Made by a program: the position numbers and the translations under genes
The notes under the pieces: model-generated
Told to the model about the DNA's origin: nothing
Seen by the model: the letters and a program-made list of their open reading frames with translations, nothing else
Database searches by the model: none
Part shown: positions 1 through 7,452 of the stretch, one piece after another
Layout: each line of letters starts with the position of its first letter
Numbering within the stretch: the stretch's first letter is position 1
Source of the DNA: Novosphingobium sp. AAP83
GTDB taxonomy: Bacteria > Pseudomonadota > Alphaproteobacteria > Sphingomonadales > Sphingomonadaceae
NCBI RefSeq assembly: GCF_001295795.1
Contig: NZ_LJHY01000061.1
Span: 1 to 37,569, forward strand
Length of the DNA: 37,569 bases
Direction: 5' to 3'

Positions 1-2168
1 TCGAGCTTGATTCCCTCCGCACCGATCTGGGAGCGATCAATCAGCGAGGCCTGCGCGGCGGCATTGCCGGCGCTGCGCATCGCTCGCCCGGCGGCGAGAA
101 GGATGGTGTTGTCGCGCGCGTCCTTGGGCAGGTCGGCCCACATATTGGCGGCGATGCCTGCAATCTTGCCCGGCTCAACTTCGATGGTCGCAGGTTTGAG
201 GACGGCAAAGGCTTGGGCGACATCGCCCTGTTCGAGCGCGCGGTTGATGGCCTGCATCTGCTGGGTCTGCGCGCGCAGGTTCTCGGTGATCTCGCTTTTG
301 CCCAAATCCTGCCGCTGTAATTGCGCGAACGGCTTGCCTGCCTCGATGGCAGGTAACTGCTTGATGTCACCGGAGAGCACCAGCTTGCCCACGTCCATCT
401 GGTTGGCGAGGGTGATCAGCCGCGCGAGCCTGTCCGTGCCGATCTGACTTGCCTCATCTACCATCACCAGCGCACCGGACAACTCTGCCCTAGCCGCTGC
501 CACCTTATCCGCGCTGGCACTGCCGTCCAAAACCCGCGCGTACCGAGCCAAAAACGCATCCACGGTCGATGCCGGACTGGCCGTCTTCTCCCCAAACTCC
601 CGCGCTATCCGGCCCACGTGGGATAGCGCCACCACCTGCCGCCCTTCCTCCCGCGCAATGGCTGCAACCGGAGCCAGCGCCGCCGACTTCCCCACACCCG
701 CGCCGCCCTGAACCAGATGCACGCGGTCCTTGGAGGTGAGGATCGCGACGCCAGCTTGCTCTTGCCCGGCATTGAGGCGACGAAGTCCGATGGCCCGCGC
801 TTGCTCCTGCAGCCGCGCAACGATGCCATCCTTGTCCGCAATGGGCTGAACACTGTCCTTGCCCACCTGCGCCAGGGTGATGACTTTGGTCTCCAAGGTC
901 AGCGCCTGCTCGGTGGTCAGCATGCGGTCACGATCCGCCGGGCCGCTGCCGACCAGCAGTCCCCGCTCCTGCAACACATCGATCCGCGCCTCGATCATGT
1001 CGACCGTGACCGGGCCCTGCCGTTCGAGAGCAGTGCGGATCAGATCGTTGCGGGAGAAGGCTGCCTCGCGCTCGCCAAGTTCCCGCGCTGCCGAGGCTAC
1101 CGCCTGGGCGGCTGCAAAGGCCTTGGGCTCAAGGCGCCCGAGGCGTTCGGGCACCAGCGGATCGGAATCGCGCGGGGTCAGGCCCATGGCACTGGCAATT
1201 GCCATCCCGCGCTCGCCGATGCTGCGAATGCCGTCGACGACCCGCGACCAGACCGTCTGCTCACCCGCTGCGCGGGCCATGGCATGTTCGATGAGGCGCG
1301 CTGGATCAAAGCCGATAGCGCGGGCGGTCTCCGTCCATGCCACGACCTGTCGCGCTGCATCGGGCTCCAGTTCCTTCCCGCGCCGTGTCGATAGCGCCGC
1401 CAGTTCGCGCTCCCGGGCGCTGCCTCTGTCTTCCTTGGCCAGCTCGGCGAGGATTTCGGCGCGGCGGGTGGAGAAGGCTTCGACCGCCTCCCGCGTCACA
1501 CCCTTGATCTCGAAGGCACCGTCGATGGAGTTGCGGGCAGGCACGGTCTCATAGCCCAAGGCTTCGATACGGCTGCGCAGCTCGGCATTGTGGACTGCCG
1601 ACAATACGTGCTGCGCGCGGTAGAGCTCGTCATTGCGCACCGCATGCCATTTGCCATCCGAGGCCTTGGTCGCGTTGGCGACGACCGCATGGATGTGAAG
1701 CTGCGGCTCGCCGTTCCTGTTTACGTCATGCAGGAAAGTGGCTGCGATGAGGTTGCCGGTGCGTTCGGGCACCTGCCGTCCGAGCGCCGCATCCCATACC
1801 CGCGCTTCGACAACGTTCTTCTCGGCCCAGCGCAATGTCGCGGCCACGGAGTCCTTCAACGCCTCGACCAGACGCTTGTCGCCGCCGAGCATCGCGACCA
1901 ACGACACGGACTTCGACGCCGAGAAGGTGAGGTCAACGCCGGGGCGGTGGACCCCGTCCTTCCCGGCAATCACCGACCCGTCGGGAAGCCTGCCCTCGAG
2001 CACGGCGGCAAAGGTCTGTTCCTCGACCTTGCCAACAAGCCCCAATTCGTCCGCGCCCTTGCCGAACCAGGCACTGGCATCCTGCGTCTGATCGGCGGTG
2101 TAGTAGTTGTCGGCTGCATAATACTCGGCCGCCGATCCCGCCGACGCGACAGAAGCGAGCGTAATCAT
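1..2168 (-). CDS. MobF-family conjugative relaxase/helicase (TraI/TrwC-like), 3' end outside the window
   Basis: One uninterrupted minus-strand frame runs from the ATG at 2168 to the left edge: 722 codons, still open. N-terminal relaxase domain: tyrosine pairs at about residues 16-17 and 22-23 (candidate nicking tyrosines) and the three-histidine metal site, His147 with the LHIH motif at 157-160. C-terminal RecD-like helicase: Walker A GGAGVGKS near residue 490 and motif II MVDEAS near 565. MobF relaxases nick oriT and unwind the strand that is transferred. They are usually about 950-1000 residues, so roughly a quarter is missing. The start overlaps the stop of the upstream ribbon-helix-helix gene by 4 bp (ATGA), so the two are translationally coupled. 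Family call is firm; exact plasmid group is unknown. Confidence 0.93.
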   Translation of the reverse strand, partial: MITLASVASAGSAAEYYAADNYYTADQTQDASAWFGKGADELGLVGKVEEQTFAAVLEGRLPDGSVIAGKDGVHRPGVDLTFSASKSVSLVAMLGGDKRLVEALKDSVAATLRWAEKNVVEARVWDAALGRQVPERTGNLIAATFLHDVNRNGEPQLHIHAVVANATKASDGKWHAVRNDELYRAQHVLSAVHNAELRSRIEALGYETVPARNSIDGAFEIKGVTREAVEAFSTRRAEILAELAKEDRGSARERELAALSTRRGKELEPDAARQVVAWTETARAIGFDPARLIEHAMARAAGEQTVWSRVVDGIRSIGERGMAIASAMGLTPRDSDPLVPERLGRLEPKAFAAAQAVASAARELGEREAAFSRNDLIRTALERQGPVTVDMIEARIDVLQERGLLVGSGPADRDRMLTTEQALTLETKVITLAQVGKDSVQPIADKDGIVARLQEQARAIGLRRLNAGQEQAGVAILTSKDRVHLVQGGAGVGKSAALAPVAAIAREEGRQVVALSHVGRIAREFGEKTASPASTVDAFLARYARVLDGSASADKVAAARAELSGALVMVDEASQIGTDRLARLITLANQMDVGKLVLSGDIKQLPAIEAGKPFAQLQRQDLGKSEITENLRAQTQQMQAINRALEQGDVAQAFAVLKPATIEVEPGKIAGIAANMWADLPKDARDNTILLAAGRAMRSAGNAAAQASLIDRSQIGAEGIKL

Positions 2169-2938
2169 CGCCGGTCCTCATGGGCAATGACGCGCAAGCC
2201 AAGATCGCGCTCCTGCTCTGGGACCCGGCAATCGGTGACACCGTACTTGCGGGCGATCAGCCGACACATTTTCGCGGGGTGGTCGATCAGCTTGGCTGAC
2301 TGCCAGACCGACCAGCCATCGAACTGGGTAGGCAGGATTGTTGCAATGAGCGCGCCGATAAAGAGCGCCAAACCTCCGCATGCCGACAGAAATTTGAGCG
2401 ACAGAAAACGGTTGTCGCCGAGGTAGATGGATCTCATCTGCCGCGGTTCGCTGGCCAGCTTTATTGACCGATCAAGCTGGGCGGAAATCTTCGCCAAGTG
2501 CGGCTCGAGCAGCCCTAGCAGCTTGGGCTCCAGCGCATCGAAGGCTGACATCAGCTCACCAGTCTGCGTCATGAACGGCGAGAGGCCGGCTTCATCCAGC
2601 TCGCGAAGCTCGACAATCAGCTTCTGCAGGGCGATGCGATTGGCTTCCTCGCCGCCGTTCCACTTCTCGGTCAGCTTGCCAAGCATCCGCGCATTGTCCG
2701 CTTGTGCCCGGTCCAGCTCCATCACCAGCTCCCGCAACTGGTGCACCAGCCCGCTGACGGTCGCATCGAGCTTGGGCGCAGCTTCGGTCTGGAAGGTCGG
2801 CCGACCGGCATCGTGCGCCTCAATCAGCTCCTGGATCGCCTTGCGCAAAAGCTCGGGCCGGCTGAGCGATTTTGCCTGCGCAACCCTGTCGAGAGCGGCA
2901 AGGACGCGGTCCTCTACGGCAACATTGACCTGCGCCAT
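2165..2938 (-). CDS. Ribbon-helix-helix relaxosome accessory protein with a C-terminal membrane segment
   Basis: 257 residues. Residues 3-43 fit a ribbon-helix-helix DNA-binding fold (short beta strand, then helices around RVLAALDRV and SRPELLRKAIQELIEAH). Residues 55-165 are charged and heptad-like, probably coiled coil. Residues about 182-203 form a hydrophobic membrane helix, followed by a basic tail. It is coupled by ATGA to the MobF relaxase, the position held by TrwA/TraY-type proteins that bind oriT and repress their own operon. The membrane helix is not typical of TrwA or TraY and would tether the relaxosome to the membrane. The role is inferred from fold and context. Confidence 0.75.
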   Translation of the reverse strand: MAQVNVAVEDRVLAALDRVAQAKSLSRPELLRKAIQELIEAHDAGRPTFQTEAAPKLDATVSGLVHQLRELVMELDRAQADNARMLGKLTEKWNGGEEANRIALQKLIVELRELDEAGLSPFMTQTGELMSAFDALEPKLLGLLEPHLAKISAQLDRSIKLASEPRQMRSIYLGDNRFLSLKFLSACGGLALFIGALIATILPTQFDGWSVWQSAKLIDHPAKMCRLIARKYGVTDCRVPEQERDLGLRVIAHEDRR

Positions 2939-3269
2939 CAGACCCTCCCCCGAATTGCGAGAAGATCGATGGGCCTAGAAGCTAAGTGGCTGATATAGGC
3001 TCGTTCTAGAAGACCTTGCTGCTGCGCGCCACAGCTTTGGAGTGCTTTTTGGGCGCCCCTAGAAACGCGTCTAGGGCATAGAATGGCTGATTTCTGCGGG
3101 TTTGCGCCCCCCTTGCCACCGCTCGAATTCAGCGTGGAGTGTGTACTTCTATATGCGCTGCTTCGAGACTGGTGGCCTGAATGTGGGGTGTCATGACGTG
3201 GTTTGGCATTTCCTGCAGGGTGCCACCGGCTGAACAGCCGGAAAGCGATTATCGCGTTCTGCACGGGGT
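2939..3269. other. 331-bp gap upstream of the mobilization operon; candidate oriT/operator region
   Basis: No convincing gene. The stretch lies between the unknown 211-codon gene and the relaxosome operon, where oriT of MobF systems is commonly found. It contains a 7-bp inverted repeat CCCTAGA-N6-TCTAGGG (3057-3076), a TTCTAGAA palindrome (3004-3011), and another CTAGAAG at about 2976. CTAGA thus recurs in both orientations and could be the site read by the ribbon-helix-helix protein encoded next door. No nic sequence of a known MobF group was recognised, so oriT is inferred from position and repeats only. Confidence 0.4.
3057..3076. repeat. Inverted repeat CCCTAGA-N6-TCTAGGG
   Basis: Perfect 7-bp arms around the spacer AACGCG, about 120 bp upstream of the ribbon-helix-helix gene start. 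The CTAGA core recurs at 3006-3010 and about 2976. A protein-binding or relaxase-recognition role is inferred, not shown. Confidence 0.6.
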
Positions 3270-3905
3270 TCATGTGACGTCTCCGCCGAATATGTTGGGG
3301 TTTCCGGCCCAGTCAAAATCCAGGCCTGACATCTGGGTTAGTGGAGGCTCAGCCTCCTGGTTCAGTTCGGAGCAAAATCGCTGGTAGAGGCCGTAGCTGA
3401 GCCGCTCGAACGGTGCCGCATTCGCAATCGTCTGGACTATTGGCAGGAGGTCATCACCGGTGGGTGCCCCATGGAGTGACCCCAGAATGCCCGCTCTCTC
3501 GTAGGCCTGAAGGACGAAGTCACAGAAGGCGGCCCCGTCCAGCCTCGCCAGCATGCCGGCAATGACCCGGGCGTCTGGAGTGATACAATGCTGCTCGACC
3601 AGTTGCCTGACCGGATCGTGCCAATGGTCGAAATGGCCGACCCAGCTTTCCAGCCACGCAGGCCAAAGGAGCTGGCCGTCAGGAACTGGAAGTTGTTCGC
3701 GGACCTCGGCGGCACTGAGATCGTAAAACTCCCCGAACACAGCTGGCAGGGCAGCGAAGATCGGCTGCGGATCAATGTCGCGCATCAGGATCGCGGCGGC
3801 ATGGCGCCAGCTCAAAACGGTGTCCCGCCCGGGCTTGTAGGACGGCCACCAGATGTTGCCCGCCGCCAGCGCCTCCCACAGGCTTGTGGCTCGCGTTTCT
3901 GTCAT
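3270..3905 (-). CDS. Hypothetical protein coupled to repC
   Basis: 211 residues starting MTETRATSLWEAL. The ATG at 3905 overlaps the TGA that ends the downstream part of the repC frame (ATGA), which is why I prefer it to a longer in-frame extension upstream that would run through repC. The protein is rich in Trp, His and acidic residues (WRHAAAILM, WLESWVGHFDHWHDP), with no signal peptide, membrane helix or motif I recognise. The coupling suggests a plasmid-maintenance or replication-linked role, but nothing in the sequence assigns one. Confidence 0.65.
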   Translation of the reverse strand: MTETRATSLWEALAAGNIWWPSYKPGRDTVLSWRHAAAILMRDIDPQPIFAALPAVFGEFYDLSAAEVREQLPVPDGQLLWPAWLESWVGHFDHWHDPVRQLVEQHCITPDARVIAGMLARLDGAAFCDFVLQAYERAGILGSLHGAPTGDDLLPIVQTIANAAPFERLSYGLYQRFCSELNQEAEPPLTQMSGLDFDWAGNPNIFGGDVT

Positions 3906-4198
3906 AGCTGCACCTCCCCGGAGAGCTTCGCCAAGGCCGACAGACATGCACCTGCAAAGCTTTGGCCGGTTCTTGGGGCTGACAGCTCTGGTTCGAACTG
4001 ACGGTCCGGCAAGCTCCCTTCTGGATAGCCCTTGGCAGCCTTGATCATCGGCAACAGGCTGGAGGCGTTCCGCAACAGCCCGCTCAAGCATTTCCTGCCT
4101 GACCGCGCTCGGTAGCGGTGATCGCTTGGCAATCGGGCGTTGCGGTCGATGACGAGGACGCAAAGCGCCGCGCGCTCGCGCCCCAGCCTTCCGCACGC
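3902..4198 (-). pseudogene. In-frame continuation of repC beyond an amber codon (RepC C-terminal domain)
   Basis: The TAG at 4199-4201 stops the repC frame, but the same frame stays open for 98 more codons to the TGA at 3902. The translation (ACGRLGRERAALCVLVIDRN, then RSGRKCLSGLLRN) has the look of the conserved RepC C-terminal domain, with its Cys-Arg-x-x-Gly-Arg-x-x-Ala-Ala pattern and later glycine/leucine-rich segment. Read through the stop, the protein would be about 392 residues, close to normal RepC length. So this is either a recent nonsense mutation or a suppressed codon, not a separate gene. Confidence 0.7.
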
Positions 4199-5080
4199 CT
4201 AAGCCCAGGCTGGCTGCGAGACATTGTGCCAACGGCAGGCGATTGCTGACGCGTCGACAATTTCTGGCCAGCCCGGTGCCCGGTTGGACGGGAGGAGGCT
4301 TCGATAGTCTGTGCTCGCAAGGCTTGCAGCCAATGCTGGGGAGACCTCGTCTGACCGGTCAACGCCAGTCACGCGCTTACGGTTTTTGGACGAGTCTTTG
4401 ACAAGTATATTGGGTGCGAAGATTTCTTCCGTCCGGTGGGAAGATTTCGTGTCACCGGAGGGAAGTTCTGGCTGCACCAACAGCGCCTCGAGCATGGCCT
4501 TCAGGGCTTCCAGCTTCTCGGCAGAGCTGATGCGGGACACGCGCCCCCGGGGCAGAATACGCTCTGCTTCCTCGATCAATGCAGCCGCTTGCGTCGCTCG
4601 GATCTCGCGGCCGAGCATGACAATCTCGTGCCGCAATGAAGTAACCGCCCGCTCGTGCAGTTCCATCGCCTCAAGCCGAGCCTTCCACCGGGCATAGCCA
4701 TCGATGAGCGGACTTAGGCTGATCCCTGCAAGGCTGACGATGACGCCATCACGGCGCTGACCTGTGCGGCGCGCATGGGGAACATGGCTCCGCTCGATGA
4801 ACCCGCCGCGTTCGAGCTCGGCCTCAGCGTTGTGCAGGACCTTCGTTGAGATGCGCAGCGTCTGAGCCGTGGTTTGCGGTTGCTCCCACACCCCGCAAAT
4901 CTTGCCGCGCTCAAAGTCGGACGATCGGCAGCTGAGGATGTAGTGCTTCAAAACCCGCACTGCGGTCGCCGAGAGGTATTCCTCCCGGCAAGTCCCGGGC
5001 GCGATCTTCTCGATCAGGTCAGCAAGACTGAAATGGGTGACGCCGGGTGGAAGCCCGTTGTGTGCCAAGGAGATGCTCAT
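4199..5080 (-). CDS. repC: RepC-type plasmid replication initiator, truncated by an amber codon
   Basis: 293 residues before the TAG. The N-terminal two thirds resemble the RepC helix-turn-helix domain: LPPGVTHFSLADLIEKI, then LKHYILSCRSSDFE, then TLRISTKVLHNAEAELERGGFIER and SLAGISLSPLIDGY. RepC binds its own coding region to start replication of alphaproteobacterial plasmids. The ATG at 5080 has a GGAGG Shine-Dalgarno 7 nt upstream. No repA/repB partition genes precede it; the DNA upstream reaches the tRNA scar instead. That fits an orphan RepC on an integrated element. Loss of the C-terminal domain probably impairs function. Confidence 0.75.
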   Translation of the reverse strand: MSISLAHNGLPPGVTHFSLADLIEKIAPGTCREEYLSATAVRVLKHYILSCRSSDFERGKICGVWEQPQTTAQTLRISTKVLHNAEAELERGGFIERSHVPHARRTGQRRDGVIVSLAGISLSPLIDGYARWKARLEAMELHERAVTSLRHEIVMLGREIRATQAAALIEEAERILPRGRVSRISSAEKLEALKAMLEALLVQPELPSGDTKSSHRTEEIFAPNILVKDSSKNRKRVTGVDRSDEVSPALAASLASTDYRSLLPSNRAPGWPEIVDASAIACRWHNVSQPAWA

Positions 5081-5099
5081 GAAGCACCTCCGGCAAGGA

Positions 5100-5200
5100 T
5101 TGCCCTTGCGCCCGATTCTCCAGTCGCGTAAATGAGAGAAATAGCCGAACCGCTATAGATATCGCCGCCGCGAAGGGTGCCAGCCCTTCCGGCGGTTTTT
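5100..5200 (+). ncRNA. Candidate counter-transcribed RNA upstream of repC
   Basis: The plus strand, opposite repC, has a promoter-like pair (TTGCGC at 5106-5111 and TAAATG at 5129-5134, 17-nt spacer) followed by a strong hairpin terminator at 5165-5200. A transcript of about 60 nt would be antisense to the repC leader. RepABC-type plasmids control repC with just such a small antisense RNA, so placement and polarity fit. The promoter boxes are poor matches, and no expression evidence is available. Confidence 0.35.
5165..5200 (+). terminator. Rho-independent terminator
   Basis: Stem CCGCCGCGAAGGG (5165-5177), 6-nt loop TGCCAG, stem CCCTTCCGGCGG (5184-5195), then TTTTT. The T tract follows on the plus strand only. 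No plus-strand protein gene lies upstream, so it would end an antisense RNA opposite the repC leader. Confidence 0.65.
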
Positions 5201-5290
5201 CGTTCCTGGTCTGGCGGCCTGCCTACTGGCTTCGTCGCGCGCCAATTCCGATCAGACATGCACGTTTTCAGAGGGCTCAAAGTGCCCGCT

Positions 5291-5321
5291 CGTACAAATC
5301 GCGTACAGCCCCCCTCGTACA
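5291..5321. repeat. Three spaced CGTACA repeats
   Basis: CGTACA occurs at 5291-5296, 5302-5307 and 5316-5321, two copies as CTCGTACA. Short repeats like these serve as initiator iterons or as arm sites for tyrosine recombinases. Both fit a stretch between repC and an attachment scar. The function is a guess. Confidence 0.35.
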
Positions 5322-5370
5322 GTAGGCTGTTTCTACAACCAAAACAGCTAACTATCTGATTTGGCTGGCT

Positions 5371-5418
5371 CCCTTCACACGGGTGGGGTCGCAGGTTCAA
5401 TCCCTGCCGCGCCCACCA
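5371..5418 (+). other. 3' fragment of tRNA-Val(CAC): attachment-site scar
   Basis: The 48 nt begin in the 3' part of the anticodon 5' stem and contain the anticodon loop TTCACAC (anticodon CAC), the stem GGGTG, the T arm GCAGG-TTCAATC-CCTGC, the acceptor strand CGCGCCC, and A plus CCA. The D arm and 5' acceptor strand are absent, and the 5' anticodon stem reads CTCCC, giving a mismatch with GGGTG. Tyrosine-recombinase elements integrate into tRNA 3' ends and leave such a duplicated 3' segment at one end. The orientation places the element to the left and native flanking DNA to the right. Confidence 0.75.
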
Positions 5419-5449
5419 TCTTTTCAATGACTTAGAAGAGATGATCGTT

Positions 5450-5474
5450 TTTTCCATGAGAAAAACATGGAAAA
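5450..5474. repeat. Inverted repeat TTTTCCATG-N7-CATGGAAAA
   Basis: Perfect 9-bp arms with spacer AGAAAAA, 32 bp past the CCA of the tRNA fragment. It has no T tract after the stem, so it is a poor terminator. The position suggests a recombinase or regulator site. Confidence 0.5.
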
Positions 5475-5572
5475 CATAGGTGAACTTGCGTGAACAATCG
5501 CGGTGCTTTTTCAGACCGTTGTCTCGCGATCTTTGGCTGCCTGAGAGGCGCGTCAGCAGTTTGTCATTGCCG

Positions 5573-5593
5573 GAAAACCAGCCGTCGGACGGC
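5573..5593 (-). terminator. Weak terminator-like hairpin after purU
   Basis: Read on the minus strand, GCCG-TCCGA-CGGC is followed by TGGTTTTCC about 45 nt past the purU stop. The stem is short and the T run imperfect. Confidence 0.35.
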
Positions 5594-5637
5594 AAACGCG
5601 ATTCTATTGGCTACAATCGGCGAGGCTCCGTCGTCTG

Positions 5638-6492
5638 TCATTCTCCGAAAACGACCGTGCGGTTTCCGTTAAAGAACACGCGATTTTCAAGATGCGCCTT
5701 CACCGCGCGGGCCAATACGCGACGCTCTACATCGCGGCCTTTGGCAACAAGTTCCTCCGGCATGGCCCGATGCGATATGGCTTCCACATCCTGTGCGATG
5801 ATTGGGCCTTCATCGAGATCGGCGGTAACATAGTGACCTGTCGCCCCGATCATCTTTACGCCACGTTCAAATGCCTGATGGTATGGCTTAGCCCCTTTGA
5901 AGCCAGGCAGAAAGCTGTGATGGATATTGATGCAACGTCCAGATAGAAATTTCGCCATATCATCGGACAATATCTGCATATATCGCGCCAGAACAACCAA
6001 TTCGGCACCGCTATCGGTGATAATCCGCTTCACTTCGGCTTCTTGGGCCGCCTTCGTTTCGCGGGTGATCGGGCAGTGATGGAACGGAATGCCATCTAGC
6101 ATCCGGGGGTGATCACCGTCGCGCGAATGGTTCGATACGATTCCGACCACATCCATTGCGATTTCACCGATGCGCTTGCGATAGAGCAGATCGACAAGGC
6201 AATGGTCAAACTTGGAGACCAGGATCAGCACTTTTGGTACAATGGCCGTGTCGCGCAGTCTCCAGTCCATTCCGTATTGCAACGCTACCGGCGCGAGACC
6301 TTCGCGCAGACTTTCCAATTCGGAATCGACCGGATCGAAAACGATACGCATGAAAAAGCGCCGATTCGAAAGGTCGTCAAACTGTTCGGCTTCAAGAATG
6401 TTGCAACCCGCCGCGGCAAGGTTTCCGGTTACTGCAGCAACGATGCCGGGCTGATCGGCGCACGAAAGGCTGAGAATCCAAGCTCGCTTCAT
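5638..6492 (-). CDS. purU: Formyltetrahydrofolate deformylase
   Basis: 284 residues, normal PurU length. An N-terminal ACT regulatory domain (1-80, SCADQPGIVAAVTGNLAAAGCNI) precedes a formyltransferase-fold catalytic domain (86-284). The hydrolase signature is intact: NIHHSFLPGFKGAKPYHQA from residue 189 (Asn189, His191) and the catalytic Asp in TADLDEGPI at about 227. PurU hydrolyses 10-formyl-THF to formate and THF. Its ATG overlaps the metF stop by 4 bp (ATGA). Downstream of an aryl-methyl-ether demethylase and MetF, its likely job is to regenerate free THF and discharge the methyl carbon as formate. Confidence 0.95.
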   Translation of the reverse strand: MKRAWILSLSCADQPGIVAAVTGNLAAAGCNILEAEQFDDLSNRRFFMRIVFDPVDSELESLREGLAPVALQYGMDWRLRDTAIVPKVLILVSKFDHCLVDLLYRKRIGEIAMDVVGIVSNHSRDGDHPRMLDGIPFHHCPITRETKAAQEAEVKRIITDSGAELVVLARYMQILSDDMAKFLSGRCINIHHSFLPGFKGAKPYHQAFERGVKMIGATGHYVTADLDEGPIIAQDVEAISHRAMPEELVAKGRDVERRVLARAVKAHLENRVFFNGNRTVVFGE

Positions 6493-7331
6493 GCTGCGAG
6501 ACCTTTGTTATGGGGGTAGGTGGATATCCAGTCGGCGGTCGCGCCAAGGCTCCCGAACGGAAAGAAGTGAAGCGCAAGGTTATCCGAGCGCTCAGCGATC
6601 AGGCCCTGTTCCAGTTCGGATACAAGACGATCCGGCCCGGCAAGGCCGATCAATTTGCCCAATGAAATGCCATACTTTTTGAGCACTGACGTTGTCGCAC
6701 CAACCCCGCAGAATGCCGCGTAACGCAGCAGACGGCGGACCCCGGCCGGTCCGGGAACGCCCAATCGAACCGGGATGGAAATGCCCCGTTCACGCAGGCT
6801 GAAATGCCAGTCCAGCAAGGCCTGAGCATCGAAAGAAAACTGGGTTACAAGCGTGCTTGCCATTCCGCGCGCGCCAATTTCATCAACTTTCCGGTCCATG
6901 AACGAAGCCAGACGGTTGGCGTCCATGATGGGATGCCCTTCAGGGTGGCCGGCAATACCGACGGATTCGATGCCGTTGCTTTCAAACACACCGGTTCGCA
7001 GCATCGACAGCGTGTCCTCGAACGGGCCGTCCGGTCGGACAGGATCACCTGCAACAAGGAACACGCGTTTGACACCCGCATACTGCGCGCATCGCTCCAC
7101 CATGTCAGACAATTCGGCCGCGCTACGCATGCGGCGCGCCGAAATATGCGGAATAGGCTCAAACCCAAGCGAGCGAACATGGCATGCAGCGGCAATGCGG
7201 CTTTCCATGTCCTCGTTCGGCAGAAACGCTACTGCGATCTGCGTCCCTGGCAAAATCCGGCCCGCAGCATTGTCCAGTTCGGGGCGTTCTTTTGCCGTCA
7301 TTTCCAGTGAATAGTCGTTCAAAATGGACAC
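6489..7331 (-). CDS. metF: Methylenetetrahydrofolate reductase-like protein of the O-demethylation operon
   Basis: 280 residues from the GTG at 7331. I chose this start because GGAG lies 6 nt upstream and the family begins near SILNDYSLEMT; the frame stays open upstream to 7487. A TIM-barrel flavoprotein pattern is visible: FLPNEDMESRIAAA, PHISARRM, VFLVAGDP, and VTQFSFDAQALLDW. It would oxidise 5-methyl-THF, made by the demethylase, to 5,10-methylene-THF. The same demethylase/metF pairing is known from lignin-degrading Sphingobium (ligM-metF). It overlaps purU by 4 bp and follows the demethylase by 121 bp. Confidence 0.88.
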   Translation of the reverse strand: MSILNDYSLEMTAKERPELDNAAGRILPGTQIAVAFLPNEDMESRIAAACHVRSLGFEPIPHISARRMRSAAELSDMVERCAQYAGVKRVFLVAGDPVRPDGPFEDTLSMLRTGVFESNGIESVGIAGHPEGHPIMDANRLASFMDRKVDEIGARGMASTLVTQFSFDAQALLDWHFSLRERGISIPVRLGVPGPAGVRRLLRYAAFCGVGATTSVLKKYGISLGKLIGLAGPDRLVSELEQGLIAERSDNLALHFFPFGSLGATADWISTYPHNKGLAA

Positions 7332-7452
7332 GTGGCTCTCCAACTCCAAGTGTTCCCACCGGAGTGCAGGGTAATTCCGGTGATCCACGCACGCACGCTT
7401 GCAAAGCGCGATGAAACCGTGTCGTGTCAGGATCGCTGCGTGACGTGGACGA

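Larger units (their letters stand above)
5419..5637. other. Gap between tRNA scar and purU
   Basis: No gene supported. It holds a 9-bp inverted repeat TTTTCCATG-N7-CATGGAAAA (5450-5474) about 30 bp beyond the tRNA end, possibly a recombinase site. It also holds a small GC-rich hairpin with a T run on the minus strand (5573-5593) that may terminate purU. Confidence 0.5.

Noticed and set aside
717..2426. Three long plus-strand reading frames (717-1394, 859-1554, 1590-2426)
   Set aside because: They lie antisense to a continuous MobF relaxase frame with catalytic motifs; GC-rich DNA gives long shadow frames. Their translations show no family signature.
2938..3273. Minus-strand frame of 111 codons filling the gap before the ribbon-helix-helix gene
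   Set aside because: Its start overlaps the previous stop, but the composition is Ser/Gly/Arg-rich with no motif, and it runs through the inverted repeats of the presumed oriT. Not supported as a gene.
5371..5418. Complete tRNA gene
   Set aside because: The D arm and 5' acceptor strand are missing and the DNA upstream does not supply GGGCGCG, so only a 3' fragment is present.
5077..5595. Minus-strand 172-codon frame across the repC leader and tRNA fragment
   Set aside because: It includes RWWARQGLNLRPHPCEGS-type residues, the usual false translation of antisense tRNA sequence, and covers the terminator hairpin.
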